Positions 8,478-20,668 of a DNA stretch of 64,000 nt are shown here, piece after piece. Positions within the stretch are counted from its first letter, which is position 1; every line of letters begins with the position of its first letter. The notes below the pieces were generated by a model. The model did not search any database. It worked only from the letters and a program-made list of their open reading frames with translations, and had not been told where the DNA came from. This stretch comes from Dongia_A sp039808885 (GTDB lineage Bacteria > Pseudomonadota > Alphaproteobacteria > Dongiales > Dongiaceae), in assembly GCA_039808885.1 (NCBI GenBank), contig JBDHTX010000006.1:118395-182394 (forward strand), given 5' to 3'. The position numbers and the translations under genes are program-made.

Positions 8478-9785
8478 ATGGCTGGACGCCCACGTGCGGT
8501 TTTCCGACCGATCGCGGCTATGCTCGCCGCCGCCCTGCTGCTAGGCGCCTGCGGCGAAGAGAAGAAACCCGAACAGCAGGCTACCGAACAACCGGCCGCG
8601 CAGGAGCAGCCGCAGGCTGCGAGCGGCGCGGCGCCCGCGCCCGCGCCGGCGGCTACCGAAACCCAAGCCGCGACGACCGAGCAAGCGGCGACGACCGCGC
8701 AAGCCACCACCACCGAACAAACGGCCGCGACGGAGCAGAGCGCGGCCCCGGCCCCGGGCTCCGGCGGCGAGCTGAACATCTACAACTGGACGGACTATAT
8801 CGGCGAGAACACGATCGCCGATTTCGAGAAAGAGACCGGGATCCAGGTCCGCTACGACACCTATGACGGCAACGAGACGCTGGAAGCCAAGCTGGTGGTG
8901 GGCAACACCGGCTACGACATCGTCTTCCCCTCCTCCTCCTTCTTCGCCCGCCAGATCAAGAGTGGCCTCTACCAGAAGCTCGACAAATCGAAGCTCGACA
9001 ACTGGAAGAACCTCGATCCCTTCGCGCTGAAGAACCAGTCCGCCTACGACCCGGGCAACGAATACGCCGTCCCCTACATGTGGGGCACCAACGGCTTCAC
9101 CTACAACGTCGAGATGATCAAGCAGCGGATGCCCGATGCGCCGCTCGACAGCCTGCGCATGGTGTTCGACCCCGACGTCATCTCCAAGTTCAAGGATTGC
9201 GGGGTCAGCTTCCTGGATTCGCCGGAAGACGTGTTCCCGCTGGCCCTCGCCTATATGGGCAAGGACCCGACCTCGCAGAATCCGGACGACATCACCGCCG
9301 CGGCCGACATGGTGATGAAGGTGCGGCCCTACGTGAAGCTGTTCGACTCGCAGCAGTACCTGAACTCGCTGCCCAATGGCGACATCTGCCTGGCCATGAC
9401 CTGGTCGGGCGACTACGCCGTGGCGGCCGCGCGCGCCGAGGAGGCCGGGCTGAAGATCGAACTCTCCTATACGGTGCCGAAGGAAGGCAGCAACATCTGG
9501 TTCGATGCCATGCTGATCCCGAAGGACGCGCCGCACCCGGACAACGCGCACAAGTTCCTGAACTACATGATGCGCCCCGAGGTGATCGCGGCCTGCACCA
9601 ACTACACCTACTATGCCAACGGCAACCTCGCCGCGAAGCAGTTCGTGAACAAGGACATCCTCGACGACCCGGCGATCTATCCGGACGAGGAGACGCGGAA
9701 GCGCATGTTCCCGAGCGTCGTGCGCGACGAGAACCTGCAGCGCGTGATCACGCGGGAATGGACCAGGATCAAGACCGGTCAATGA
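8478..9785 (+). CDS. potF: Polyamine ABC transporter substrate-binding lipoprotein, copy 2
   Basis: A 435-residue paralogue of the preceding protein. The lipobox L-L-G-A-C (Cys25) predicts a lipoprotein. The linker (about 26-92) is a low-complexity Ala/Thr/Gln/Glu stretch with repeated T-T-E-Q-type words. The binding domain opens L-N-I-Y-N-W-T-D-Y-I-G and aligns with copy 1 throughout, ending in the same R-I-K-T-G-Q. A GGGAGACGGAG ribosome binding site precedes the ATG. Two binding proteins probably share PotGHI and may differ in ligand (putrescine, spermidine or another amine). Ligand residues were not assigned. Confidence 0.9.
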   Translation: MAGRPRAVFRPIAAMLAAALLLGACGEEKKPEQQATEQPAAQEQPQAASGAAPAPAPAATETQAATTEQAATTAQATTTEQTAATEQSAAPAPGSGGELNIYNWTDYIGENTIADFEKETGIQVRYDTYDGNETLEAKLVVGNTGYDIVFPSSSFFARQIKSGLYQKLDKSKLDNWKNLDPFALKNQSAYDPGNEYAVPYMWGTNGFTYNVEMIKQRMPDAPLDSLRMVFDPDVISKFKDCGVSFLDSPEDVFPLALAYMGKDPTSQNPDDITAAADMVMKVRPYVKLFDSQQYLNSLPNGDICLAMTWSGDYAVAAARAEEAGLKIELSYTVPKEGSNIWFDAMLIPKDAPHPDNAHKFLNYMMRPEVIAACTNYTYYANGNLAAKQFVNKDILDDPAIYPDEETRKRMFPSVVRDENLQRVITREWTRIKTGQ

Positions 9786-9849
9786 GGCGCCGCCCGCGGG
9801 AAGCGTGGCGCCGCAGCGACCGGAAGCGTTCAATCAGCTAGGGGATATC

Positions 9850-11007
9850 ATGGCCGTCGCCGAACGAACCAGCCAAGCGCCCAACAAGCACGTCACCTCG
9901 CCCTGGAAAGATCCCAGGGCGGAACCCTACATCCGGATCGAGAACGTCACCAAGAAGTTCGGTGAGTTCGTCGCCGTCAACAACGTCTCCCTCAACATCT
10001 ACCGCGGCGAATTGTTCTCGCTGCTCGGCGGCTCGGGTTGCGGCAAGACCACGCTGCTGCGGATGCTGGCCGGGTTCGAGGCGCCGACGAGCGGCAAGAT
10101 CTACATTGACGGCGTCGACATGGCGGGCATCCCGCCCTATGACCGCCCAACCAACATGATGTTCCAGTCCTACGCCCTGTTCCCGCACATGACGGTGGAA
10201 CAGAACGTCGCCTTCGGGTTGAAGCAGGACAAGTTCCCGGAATCCGAGATCAAGCAGCGCGTCGCGCAGATGCTGGACATGGTCCAGCTGGCGCCCTTCA
10301 CCAAGCGCAAGCCGCATCAGCTGTCCGGCGGCCAGCGCCAGCGCGTCGCCCTCGCCCGCTCGCTGGTCAAGCAGCCGAAGCTGCTGCTGCTCGATGAGCC
10401 GCTCGGCGCGCTCGACAAGAAGCTGCGCGAAGCCACGCAGTTCGAGCTCATGAACATCCAGGATCGCCTCGGCATCACCTTCATCGTCGTTACCCACGAC
10501 CAGGAAGAGGCGATGACCCTGTCGACCCGCATCGGCGTGATGAACGCCGGCCAGATCGTGCAGATCGGCACGCCGCAGGAGATCTACGAATACCCGCAGA
10601 ACAAGTTCGTCGCCGACTTCATCGGCTCGGTCAACCTGTTCGAGGGCCAGATCGTCGAGGACGAATCCGACCACGTGCTGATCAAGTCGGACGAGGCCGG
10701 TTGCGACATCTACATCGACCACGGCATCTCCAGCGCCCCGGGCGCCAAGGCGTGGGTCGCCATCCGGCCGGAGAAGATCCAGCTCACCAAGGAGGCGCTG
10801 GACGAGCCCTACAACTGCGTGCGGGGCGTGGTCAAGGGCATCGCCTATATGGGCAACCTGTCGATCTACCTGGTGCAGCTCGACAACGGCAAGCAGATCA
10901 TGGTCACCATGCAGAACCAGGTCCGCGCCGCCGAAATGATGATCGACTGGGACGATCGCGTCGCGGTCACCTGGCACCCGAACAGCCCCGTCGCCCTGTT
11001 GAGCTGA
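9850..11007 (+). CDS. potG: Polyamine ABC transporter ATP-binding protein PotG/PotA
   Basis: A 385-residue importer ATPase starting at the ATG at 9850, preceded by a GGGG ribosome binding site; the open frame extends upstream without support. The ABC core has Walker A (G-G-S-G-C-G-K-T-T), the signature L-S-G-G-Q-R-Q-R-V-A-L-A-R-S-L, Walker B (L-L-L-L-D-E-P-L-G-A-L-D) and the switch H-D-Q-E-E-A. The C-terminal third is a TOBE-type regulatory domain, as in CysA/PotA ATPases. It powers uptake through the PotH and PotI permeases encoded directly downstream. Confidence 0.95.
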   Translation: MAVAERTSQAPNKHVTSPWKDPRAEPYIRIENVTKKFGEFVAVNNVSLNIYRGELFSLLGGSGCGKTTLLRMLAGFEAPTSGKIYIDGVDMAGIPPYDRPTNMMFQSYALFPHMTVEQNVAFGLKQDKFPESEIKQRVAQMLDMVQLAPFTKRKPHQLSGGQRQRVALARSLVKQPKLLLLDEPLGALDKKLREATQFELMNIQDRLGITFIVVTHDQEEAMTLSTRIGVMNAGQIVQIGTPQEIYEYPQNKFVADFIGSVNLFEGQIVEDESDHVLIKSDEAGCDIYIDHGISSAPGAKAWVAIRPEKIQLTKEALDEPYNCVRGVVKGIAYMGNLSIYLVQLDNGKQIMVTMQNQVRAAEMMIDWDDRVAVTWHPNSPVALLS

Positions 11008-11014
11008 GGCGATC

Positions 11015-11968
11015 ATGGCACATACCGACGTCGCCAAGAGCGCAAGCCGGCTGCCGGCATCCGGCTGGATGGAGGGCATCCTGATCAGCCTCGGAATCCG
11101 GGGCCGCACGCTGGTCATCGCCATCCCGTTCCTCTGGCTGGTGCTGTTCTTCCTGGTGCCGTTCGTCATCGTGCTGTGGGTCAGCACGGCCTTCGTGGTC
11201 ATCGCCCAGCCGCCCTATTCGCACGCCTGCCCCGGCGGCAGTGGCTTCTGCCTCAACATGAGCGAGAGCTTCGGCCGGCTGTTCGCGGACACCCTCTACA
11301 TCAAGGCCTATCTCAACTCGCTGCAGGTGGCGGCGATCTCGACCGTGCTCTGCCTGGTGATCGCCTACCCGATGGCCTACGGCATGGCGCGCTGCGGCCG
11401 CTCCACCCGCAACATCCTGCTGATGCTGGTGATCCTGCCGTTCTGGACCTCGTTCCTGATCCGCGTCTATGCCTGGATCGGGCTGCTCAAGAACAACGGC
11501 CTGATCAACGACATCCTGCTGTCGCTGCACATCATCGACACGCCGATCAACATGATGAACACCAATTTCGCGGTCTATCTGGGCATCGTCTATTCCTACC
11601 TGCCCTTCATGATCCTGCCGCTCTACGCCAACCTGGAGAAGATGGACCTGTCGCTGATCGAGGCCGCGACGGATCTGGGCTGCAAGCCGATCAAGGCGTT
11701 CTTCCTGATCACCGTCCCGCTCAGCTTCCCGGGCATCGTCGCCGGGTCGATGCTGGTCTTCATTCCCGCGGTCGGCGAATACGTCATCCCGGAACTGCTG
11801 GGCGGCCCGTCGAGCCTGATGATCGGCCGCGTGCTGGTGAACGAGTTCTTCAGCAACCGCGACTGGCCGACGGCCTCGGCCGTCGCCGTCGCCATCCTGG
11901 TGGCCCTGGTGGTGCCGCTGATGATCTACCAGAAATACCAGGACAAGGAGCTGGAGAAGGAATCATGA
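11015..11968 (+). CDS. potH: Polyamine ABC transporter permease PotH
   Basis: A 317-residue inner-membrane permease with six predicted helices. The cytoplasmic coupling (EAA) loop is visible as E-A-A-T-D-L-G-C-K-P-I-K-A-F-F at about 215-229, where PotG docks. It lies 7 bases after potG, and its TGA overlaps the ATG of potI by four bases. Family proteins import putrescine or spermidine. The N-terminal 25 residues before the first helix are cytoplasmic. Length and order match PotH. Confidence 0.95.
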   Translation: MAHTDVAKSASRLPASGWMEGILISLGIRGRTLVIAIPFLWLVLFFLVPFVIVLWVSTAFVVIAQPPYSHACPGGSGFCLNMSESFGRLFADTLYIKAYLNSLQVAAISTVLCLVIAYPMAYGMARCGRSTRNILLMLVILPFWTSFLIRVYAWIGLLKNNGLINDILLSLHIIDTPINMMNTNFAVYLGIVYSYLPFMILPLYANLEKMDLSLIEAATDLGCKPIKAFFLITVPLSFPGIVAGSMLVFIPAVGEYVIPELLGGPSSLMIGRVLVNEFFSNRDWPTASAVAVAILVALVVPLMIYQKYQDKELEKES

Positions 11969-12819
11969 GCAACCGCCTCTCCTGGGTCGTCATCGTCTGG
12001 ATGCTGGTCGTCTTCGCGTTCCTCTACGCGCCGATCGTCTCCGTCGTGGTCTATTCCTTCAACGATTCGAAGCTGGTCACCGTCTGGGGCGGCTTCACCC
12101 TGGACCGCTGGTACATCGCGCTGGCCAACGACCGGCAGATCATCGATGCCGCCAAGCTGTCGCTGCTGGTGGCGGCGATCAGCTCGACCCTGGCGACGAT
12201 CATCGGCACCATCGCCGGCTATGTGCTGGTGCGATTCCCGAAGTTCCTCGGCCGCACCGCCTTCTCCGGCATGGTCAACGCGCCGCTGGTGATGCCGGAA
12301 GTCATCACCGGCCTTTCCATGCTGCTGCTGTTCATTTCGATGGAGAACAACATCGGCTGGCCGCAGGGACGCGGGCTCACCACCGTGATCATCGCGCACG
12401 TGACCTTCACGCTGTCCTATATCGCGGTCGTCATGCGCTCGCGCTTCCTGACCCTCGACCTGTCGTTGGAGGAAGCGGCGCAGGATCTGGGCGCCAAACC
12501 GCTCAAGGTGTTCTTCGTCATCACCCTGCCCATCGTGGCGCCGGCCATCGTGTCGGGCTGGCTGCTCGGCTTCACCATCTCGCTCGACGACCTGGTGATC
12601 ACCTCCTTCACCAACGGTCCGGGCACCACGACCCTGCCACAGGTGGTGTTCTCCAAGGTGCGCCTGGGCCTCGACCCGAAGATCAACGCGCTGGCGACCA
12701 TCATCATCTCCATCGTTTCGCTGGGCGTGATCGCGGCCACGATCCAGATGCGGCGGCAGGAGGCGCAGCGGCAGCGCGACGAGCAGATGGCCATCCGGGC
12801 GATCGCGGCGCAGACCTGA
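11965..12819 (+). CDS. potI: Polyamine ABC transporter permease PotI
   Basis: A 284-residue permease, partner of PotH. The start is the ATG at 11965, overlapping the potH stop (ATGA). It begins with a hydrophobic segment and F-L-Y-A-P-I-V-S-V-V-V-Y-S-F-N, typical of PotC/PotI, and carries the EAA loop E-A-A-Q-D-L-G-A-K-P-L-K-V-F-F. The C-terminus is a charged Q-R-rich tail. The next gene, aguB, follows after 19 bases, so uptake and use of agmatine-derived compounds appear coupled. Confidence 0.95.
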   Translation: MSNRLSWVVIVWMLVVFAFLYAPIVSVVVYSFNDSKLVTVWGGFTLDRWYIALANDRQIIDAAKLSLLVAAISSTLATIIGTIAGYVLVRFPKFLGRTAFSGMVNAPLVMPEVITGLSMLLLFISMENNIGWPQGRGLTTVIIAHVTFTLSYIAVVMRSRFLTLDLSLEEAAQDLGAKPLKVFFVITLPIVAPAIVSGWLLGFTISLDDLVITSFTNGPGTTTLPQVVFSKVRLGLDPKINALATIIISIVSLGVIAATIQMRRQEAQRQRDEQMAIRAIAAQT

Positions 12820-12838
12820 CCACGTTGAGGTTGTTCGC

Positions 12839-13738
12839 ATGTCCGGCACCCGCAAGCGCCCGGTGACCGTCGCGGCCACGCAGATGGCCTGCGACTGGGA
12901 TTTCGACGCCAACATCGCCCGGGCCGAGCGCCTGGTCGGCAAGGCGGCCGAACAGGGCGCCAATGTCATCCTGCTGCAGGAACTGTTCGAGACGCCCTAT
13001 TTCTGCATCGAGCAGGACCCCAAGCACTTCGCCCTGGCGACCACGCCGGAGGACAACCGCGCCATCCGGCATTTCCGCCGCATCGCCAAGATGCTCGGCG
13101 CCGTGCTGCCGATCAGCTTCTTCGAGCGCGCCGGCCATGTCTTCTTCAACACCACGGCGATCATCGACGCCGATGGCGAGGTGATGGGCCTCTACCGCAA
13201 GAGCCACATCCCCAACGGCCCCGGCTACCAGGAGAAGCAGTATTTCAGCCCCGGCGATACCGGCTTCAAGGTGTGGGATACGCGCCACGGGCGCATCGGC
13301 CTCGGCATCTGCTGGGACCAGTGGTTCCCGGAGACGGCCCGCGCCATGGCGGTGATGGGCGCGGAATTGCTGCTGTTCCCGACCGCCATCGGCACCGAGC
13401 CGCCGCCGGCACCGGAAGTCCATTCGCGCGAGCACTGGCAACGCACCCAGCAGGGCCACGCCGCCGCCAACGTGATGCCGCTGGTTGCCTCCAACCGCAT
13501 CGGCATCGAGCGCGCGACCCAGGACCCGGAGCGGAACTGGCTGCGGTTCTATGGCTCGTCCTTCATCGCCGACCATCTCGGCGCCAAGGTGGCGGAGGCG
13601 CCCGAGGACCAGGAGGCGGTCATCACCGCCAGCTTCGACCTCAACGAGATCCGCGGCTATCGCGAGAACTGGGGCGTCTTCCGCGATCGCCGGCCGGACC
13701 TCTACGGACCGGTCCTCACGCTGGACGGCCGGCGCTGA
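12839..13738 (+). CDS. aguB: N-carbamoylputrescine amidase
   Basis: A 299-residue nitrilase-superfamily enzyme that hydrolyses N-carbamoylputrescine to putrescine, CO2 and ammonia, the last step of the agmatine route. The catalytic triad is visible: Glu in L-L-Q-E-L-F-E-T-P-Y-F, Lys in Y-R-K-S-H-I-P, and Cys in G-I-C-W-D-Q-W-F-P-E. These flanks are characteristic of AguB rather than of general nitrilases. No agmatine deiminase (aguA) is in the window. Sitting directly behind potI, it suggests that the transporter brings in agmatine, carbamoylputrescine or putrescine. Confidence 0.93.
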   Translation: MSGTRKRPVTVAATQMACDWDFDANIARAERLVGKAAEQGANVILLQELFETPYFCIEQDPKHFALATTPEDNRAIRHFRRIAKMLGAVLPISFFERAGHVFFNTTAIIDADGEVMGLYRKSHIPNGPGYQEKQYFSPGDTGFKVWDTRHGRIGLGICWDQWFPETARAMAVMGAELLLFPTAIGTEPPPAPEVHSREHWQRTQQGHAAANVMPLVASNRIGIERATQDPERNWLRFYGSSFIADHLGAKVAEAPEDQEAVITASFDLNEIRGYRENWGVFRDRRPDLYGPVLTLDGRR

Positions 13739-13757
13739 GGCGCAGCCAAGGGCCGTC

Positions 13758-14726
13758 ATGCAGCTGCCGCCCGCCCTGCGCCAGGCCATCGACCGGGAGC
13801 TGGAAGGCATCGCGCTTGCCGATCTGGCGCGTGCCGCCGCGACGCTCTCGCGGCGCTATCGCGCCGAGACCCGCGACGGACGCCTGCATGTCGATGACGC
13901 CCTTTCGGCCCGCGCCTACCTGACGACGCGGCTGCCGGCCACCTTCGCCGCGGTCGCGGCGGCGGGACGGGCCGTGGCGGATGCCCTGCCCGGCTTTGCC
14001 CCGGCCTCCGTGCTCGATATCGGCGCCGGGCCCGGCACGGCGACCTGGGCCGCGGCGGCGCTGTGGCCGGGCCTGGCCATCGCCGACCTGGTCGAAGCCA
14101 GCGCTGCGATGCGCGAGATCGGAGCGCGGGTCGGGGGTGCGCTCGCCCTCGACCGGGTCGCCTGGCACGCCGGCAGCGCGCCGGATGGCTTGACGGGGAC
14201 CGGCCCGGCCGACCTGGTCCTCATGGCCTATGTGCTCGACGAACTGGACCCGGCGGCGCGGCCGCCGCTGATCGAGCGGCTCTGGGCGCTCACCGGCGAT
14301 GTCCTGCTGCTGGTCGAGCCGGGCACGACCGAGGGCTGGAAACGCATCCTGGTGGCGCGCGATCAGCTCATCCGCCTCGACGCCCATGTCCTGGCGCCTT
14401 GCCCGCACCAGGCGCGCTGTCCGCTCACCCCGCCCGATTGGTGCCATTTCTCCGCCCGCGTCGCGCGGTCGCGTCTGCATCGCGAGGCCAAGGCCGGCTC
14501 CGTGCCCTGGGAAGACGAGAAATTCATCTATCTCGCGGCGTCGCGCTCCGCCGGGGCGCAAGCCGCGGCGCGCATCCTCGCCCCGCCGCAGCAATCGAAG
14601 GCCGCCATCGGGCTCAAACTCTGCCTGCCGGACGGATCCCAGGCGGATCGACGCGTCGCCAGACGCGACGGGGCGGCGTTCAAGGCCGCCCGCAAGCCCG
14701 GCTGGGGCGACCGTCTTTCTACGTGA
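13758..14726 (+). CDS. Small ribosomal subunit Rsm22 family methyltransferase-like protein
   Basis: A 322-residue protein with a Rossmann-type SAM-binding opening V-L-D-I-G-A-G-P-G-T-A-T-W-A at about 86-99. A later cysteine set C-P-H-Q-A-R-C-P-L-T-P-P-D-W-C-H-F (about 218-234) is the Rsm22 family signature, probably binding an iron-sulfur cluster. Rsm22 proteins act in maturation of the small ribosomal subunit, at least in mitochondria. It starts at the ATG at 13758, 19 bases after aguB, so it is the last gene of the polyamine operon by position although functionally unrelated. Confidence 0.85.
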   Translation: MQLPPALRQAIDRELEGIALADLARAAATLSRRYRAETRDGRLHVDDALSARAYLTTRLPATFAAVAAAGRAVADALPGFAPASVLDIGAGPGTATWAAAALWPGLAIADLVEASAAMREIGARVGGALALDRVAWHAGSAPDGLTGTGPADLVLMAYVLDELDPAARPPLIERLWALTGDVLLLVEPGTTEGWKRILVARDQLIRLDAHVLAPCPHQARCPLTPPDWCHFSARVARSRLHREAKAGSVPWEDEKFIYLAASRSAGAQAAARILAPPQQSKAAIGLKLCLPDGSQADRRVARRDGAAFKAARKPGWGDRLST

Positions 14727-14834
14727 AGATCGGCCCACATCTCATTGCCAGATAAGAGAAAGTGGAAGCCCGGATGGTTTCAGCCGCGGTCGCGGCCGTG
14801 ACATCTTGATGGCAGCGGTGATGGTAAAGTCCTG

Positions 14835-14877
14835 TGTGACCGCCATCACAGACGGGAATCACCCCGCGGGATTTAAG
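14835..14877 (+). promoter_or_regulatory. CRP-type class II promoter of a predicted sRNA
   Basis: A perfect two-fold CRP consensus, TGTGA, six bases, TCACA, lies at 14835-14850. Exactly 21 bases later is TTTAAG (14872-14877), a 4-of-6 match to the -10 box. This places the site centre at -41.5 for a start at about 14884, the class II geometry. The bases are seen; activation by a CRP homologue is inferred. Confidence 0.65.
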
Positions 14878-14883
14878 TGTTGG

Positions 14884-14973
14884 ACATCAGGCGATGCCCG
14901 ACACCCATCCGTCCCCAACGGGTATCGTCTGAAGTAAGCGCCCGGAGACATCCCCTCCGGGCGCCTTTCTTTT
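14884..14973 (+). ncRNA. Predicted CRP-activated small RNA with two hairpins
   Basis: About 90 nt are bounded by the promoter above and a rho-independent terminator. Hairpin 1 has 14 contiguous pairs (14887-14900 with 14919-14932, two of them G-U) and an 18-nt, C-rich, A/U-flanked loop (14901-14918). Hairpin 2 is the terminator stem. No convincing protein is encoded: the overlapping open frame is the tail of a shadow frame. The C-rich loop could pair with purine-rich ribosome binding sites. It converges on the eda end of the glucose operon. No known family was recognised. Confidence 0.6.
14938..14973 (+). terminator. Rho-independent terminator of the predicted sRNA
   Basis: A 10-bp perfect GC-rich stem (14938-14947 with 14955-14964, 7-nt loop) is followed by CTTTCTTTT. 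The T-run lies only on the plus-strand side, so it ends plus-strand transcription rather than eda. Confidence 0.85.
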
Positions 14974-14985
14974 GCGGCAGGCGGA

Positions 14986-15636
14986 TCAGGCGCGGGTGAT
15001 GCCGGCCAGCGCGTCGGTGAAGGCGCGGGTGCGCCGGGCGATCTCCGCCCAATCCTTGCGCTTCAGCGCATCGGCGGGGAGCATCGAGGAAGAGCCGACC
15101 ATGACCACATTGCCGAGCGTGAGATAGCCGTCGGCATTCTGCGCATTGATGCCCCCGGTCGGGCAGAAGCGCACCTCCGGGAACGGTCCTTGCCAGGATT
15201 TCAGCATCGTCGGCCCACCGGCCGCCTCGGCCGGGAAGAACTTGAACTCCGACCAGCCGTACTGGATGCCGAGCATCACCTCCGACGCCGTGGCGGTGCC
15301 GGGCAGATAATACATGTGCAGCTCGTGGGCGATCTCCAGCAGCGCGGCGGTGAGGCCGGGCGAGATCACGAATTTCACGCCGAGAGCCGCGCATTGCTTC
15401 ATCTGCGCGCCGGTGGTGACGGTGCCGGCGCCGATCAGCAGCTTCGGCCGCTCGCGCTGCAGCCTGGCGATGGCCTCCAGCGCCACCGGCGTCCGCAGCG
15501 TCACTTCCAGCGCGGTGAGCCCGCCCTCGGCCAACGCATCGGCCAGCGGCACGGCGTCCTCGAGGTCATCGATGGCGATGACCGGCAGGGCGCGGATGCC
15601 CTTCAGCAGATCGAAAGCGGAAAGCGGGTTCTTCAT
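14986..15636 (-). CDS. eda: KDPG aldolase (2-dehydro-3-deoxyphosphogluconate aldolase)
   Basis: A 216-residue class I aldolase that splits KDPG to pyruvate and glyceraldehyde 3-phosphate, the last Entner-Doudoroff step. The catalytic Glu44 (A-L-E-V-T-L-R-T) and Schiff-base Lys132 (F-K-F-F-P-A-E) sit within one residue of the E. coli positions. G-A-G-T-V and P-T-G-G-I motifs are present. It is the last gene of the minus-strand operon zwf-pgl-edd-glk-eda, and its ATG overlaps the glk stop by four bases. The predicted sRNA gene converges on its 3' end. Confidence 0.96.
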   Translation of the reverse strand: MKNPLSAFDLLKGIRALPVIAIDDLEDAVPLADALAEGGLTALEVTLRTPVALEAIARLQRERPKLLIGAGTVTTGAQMKQCAALGVKFVISPGLTAALLEIAHELHMYYLPGTATASEVMLGIQYGWSEFKFFPAEAAGGPTMLKSWQGPFPEVRFCPTGGINAQNADGYLTLGNVVMVGSSSMLPADALKRKDWAEIARRTRAFTDALAGITRA

Positions 15637-16595
15637 GTCGCCTCGCGGTGGAAGGTGCGCCAGGCGCCGTAGAGCGCCGCGCGTTCATCCATAATGACAG
15701 AGATCGGCACGGGGGCCAGCAGATCGGCGATGCGGCCCTTGTCCAGGAAGCGCTCGATCAACCGGCTGCGGCGGGCGAAGTCGAGCAGTTTGGGCGTGAT
15801 GCCGCCGCCGACATAGACCCCGCCCCGGGCGCCGAAGGCGAGCGCCAGGTCGCCGGCCACGCTGCCTAGAATCTCGAAGAACAGCGTCACCGCCTCGATG
15901 GCGGTGGCATCGCCCGCCAGCGCGCGGCGCGACACTTCCGGGCCGTCGATCTCCTCGACCGGCAAGCCCGCCTCGCCGGCCAGGAAGCGGTGGACGTTGC
16001 CGAGCCCGGCGCCGTTCAGCACCCGCTCGGCCGAGACGCGTCCGTATTTCGCGCGCAGCTGCTCCCACAGCCGGACCTCGCGGTCGGTGGTCGGGGCGAA
16101 GCCGATGTGGCCGCCCTCACCCGAGATCAGCGCCCAGGTCGACCCCGCCGGCACATAGCCGCCGACGCCGAGCCCGGTGCCCGGCCCGATCACCAGGCAG
16201 ATCGCCTGCGGGTCGGCCCGGCCCGGGCGCAGCACCTGCAGCCGGTCGCCGGTCAGCGACGGCACCGAGGCGGCCAGGGCCTCGAAATCGTTGATCACCG
16301 CGAAGCGCGCGAAGGCGAACTGCGCCGCGATCTCCGCCTTGCGGAAGCGCCAGGGCGAATTCGTGAGCTTGATCTCCGCGCCGTGGGTCGGACAGGCGAC
16401 GGCGAAACAGGCCTGGACCGGGCGCGCGCGGGAAATCCCTGCGAGATAGGTCGAGATGGCGTCGGCGATGCTGGGGAACTTGGCGGCGCTCAGCACCTGC
16501 ACGTCATGCAGCGCGCCCGCCGCGTCGGCGATGGCGAAACGCGCATTGGTGCCGCCGATATCGGCAACCAGCAGTTCGCCGTCCGCAGCCGGCAT
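15633..16595 (-). CDS. glk: Glucokinase
   Basis: A 320-residue ATP-dependent hexokinase of the ROK-like bacterial glucokinase family that makes glucose 6-phosphate in the cytoplasm. The phosphate-binding motif A-D-I-G-G-T-N-A-R-F-A is at about 7-17, with the catalytic aspartate in V-I-N-D-F-E-A-L and the second loop G-P-G-T-G-L-G-V. It abuts edd with no gap and overlaps eda, consistent with one polycistron that feeds glucose straight into the Entner-Doudoroff route. Confidence 0.95.
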   Translation of the reverse strand: MPAADGELLVADIGGTNARFAIADAAGALHDVQVLSAAKFPSIADAISTYLAGISRARPVQACFAVACPTHGAEIKLTNSPWRFRKAEIAAQFAFARFAVINDFEALAASVPSLTGDRLQVLRPGRADPQAICLVIGPGTGLGVGGYVPAGSTWALISGEGGHIGFAPTTDREVRLWEQLRAKYGRVSAERVLNGAGLGNVHRFLAGEAGLPVEEIDGPEVSRRALAGDATAIEAVTLFFEILGSVAGDLALAFGARGGVYVGGGITPKLLDFARRSRLIERFLDKGRIADLLAPVPISVIMDERAALYGAWRTFHREAT

Positions 16596-18422
<1,827 letters not shown>

Positions 18423-18453
18423 GGCCTATCCGATCGCTAGGGGTTCGGAACGC

Positions 18454-19162
18454 TCAATCGGTCCACAGGATGTCGAGGTCATCCTTGCGCGCCGCCAGCA
18501 GCGCCGCGATCGGGGTCGTCGCCTTGCCCGCCAGGGCCTGGGACAGCACGGTGCGCTTCAGCCGCCCGGAAATCGCGATCATCAGCAGCTTGGCGTGGAG
18601 CAGCGCCGCCAGGGTCAGCGACAGGCGCGGATAGCCGCTTTGCGGCGCGTCGATGGCGAGGCACAGCGCCGGATTGCCGACGTCCAGCCCGGCGGCAAGC
18701 TGCGGGATGCCGGGAAACAGCGAGGCGAAATGCCCGTCGGTTCCCATGCCCAGCAGCACCACGTCGAAGGGCCGCGCCATGGTGGCCATCGAAGCTTCCG
18801 CCTGCTTCAGCCCGCTGCTGGGCTTGCGCGCGCCGTTGTACAGCGAATGGAACTGCACCGCCTTGGCCGGGCCGCGCAACAGCGTCTGGCGCACCAGGTG
18901 CTCGTTGCTGTCGACATGGGTGGTGGCGACCCAGCGCTCATCCGTCAATCCGACCTGGATGCGCTCCCAGTTCAGCGGCATGGCGTTCAGGCGCTCGAAG
19001 ATCGGCTGCGGCGTGGTGCCGCCCGGCACGATCAGGCTGGCGACGTTGCGCTGGGCGATGCCTTCGCCGAGCTGCTCGGCGATGCGATCGGCGGCGGCAT
19101 CGGCCCAGGTTGCCCGATCCGGATAGTCGAGCCAGCGCACCCGCGACATCTGGGTTGAGGTC

Positions 19163-19170
<8 letters not shown>
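18454..19170 (-). CDS. pgl: 6-phosphogluconolactonase
   Basis: A 238-residue DevB/Pgl-type lactonase hydrolysing 6-phosphogluconolactone. Family blocks are present: V-P-G-G-T-T-P near residue 48, L-T-D-E-R-W-V at about 73-79, and L-L-G-M-G-T-D-G-H-F-A-S-L-F-P-G with the catalytic region. Its start overlaps the end of zwf by eight bases, giving coupled translation of successive pathway enzymes. An internal ATG (M8) is an alternative start. Confidence 0.94.

Positions 19171-20668
<1,498 letters not shown>

Noticed and set aside
14299..14937. Open frame running through the sRNA region
   Set aside because: It starts inside the Rsm22-like gene in another frame and gives an arginine/serine-rich shadow protein; only the last codons fall in the RNA.
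14884..14973. Assignment of the predicted RNA to the cuckoo/CcsR sRNA family
   Set aside because: Its loops are C-rich but lack the CCUCCUCCC repeats of that family, and the neighbouring gene type differs.
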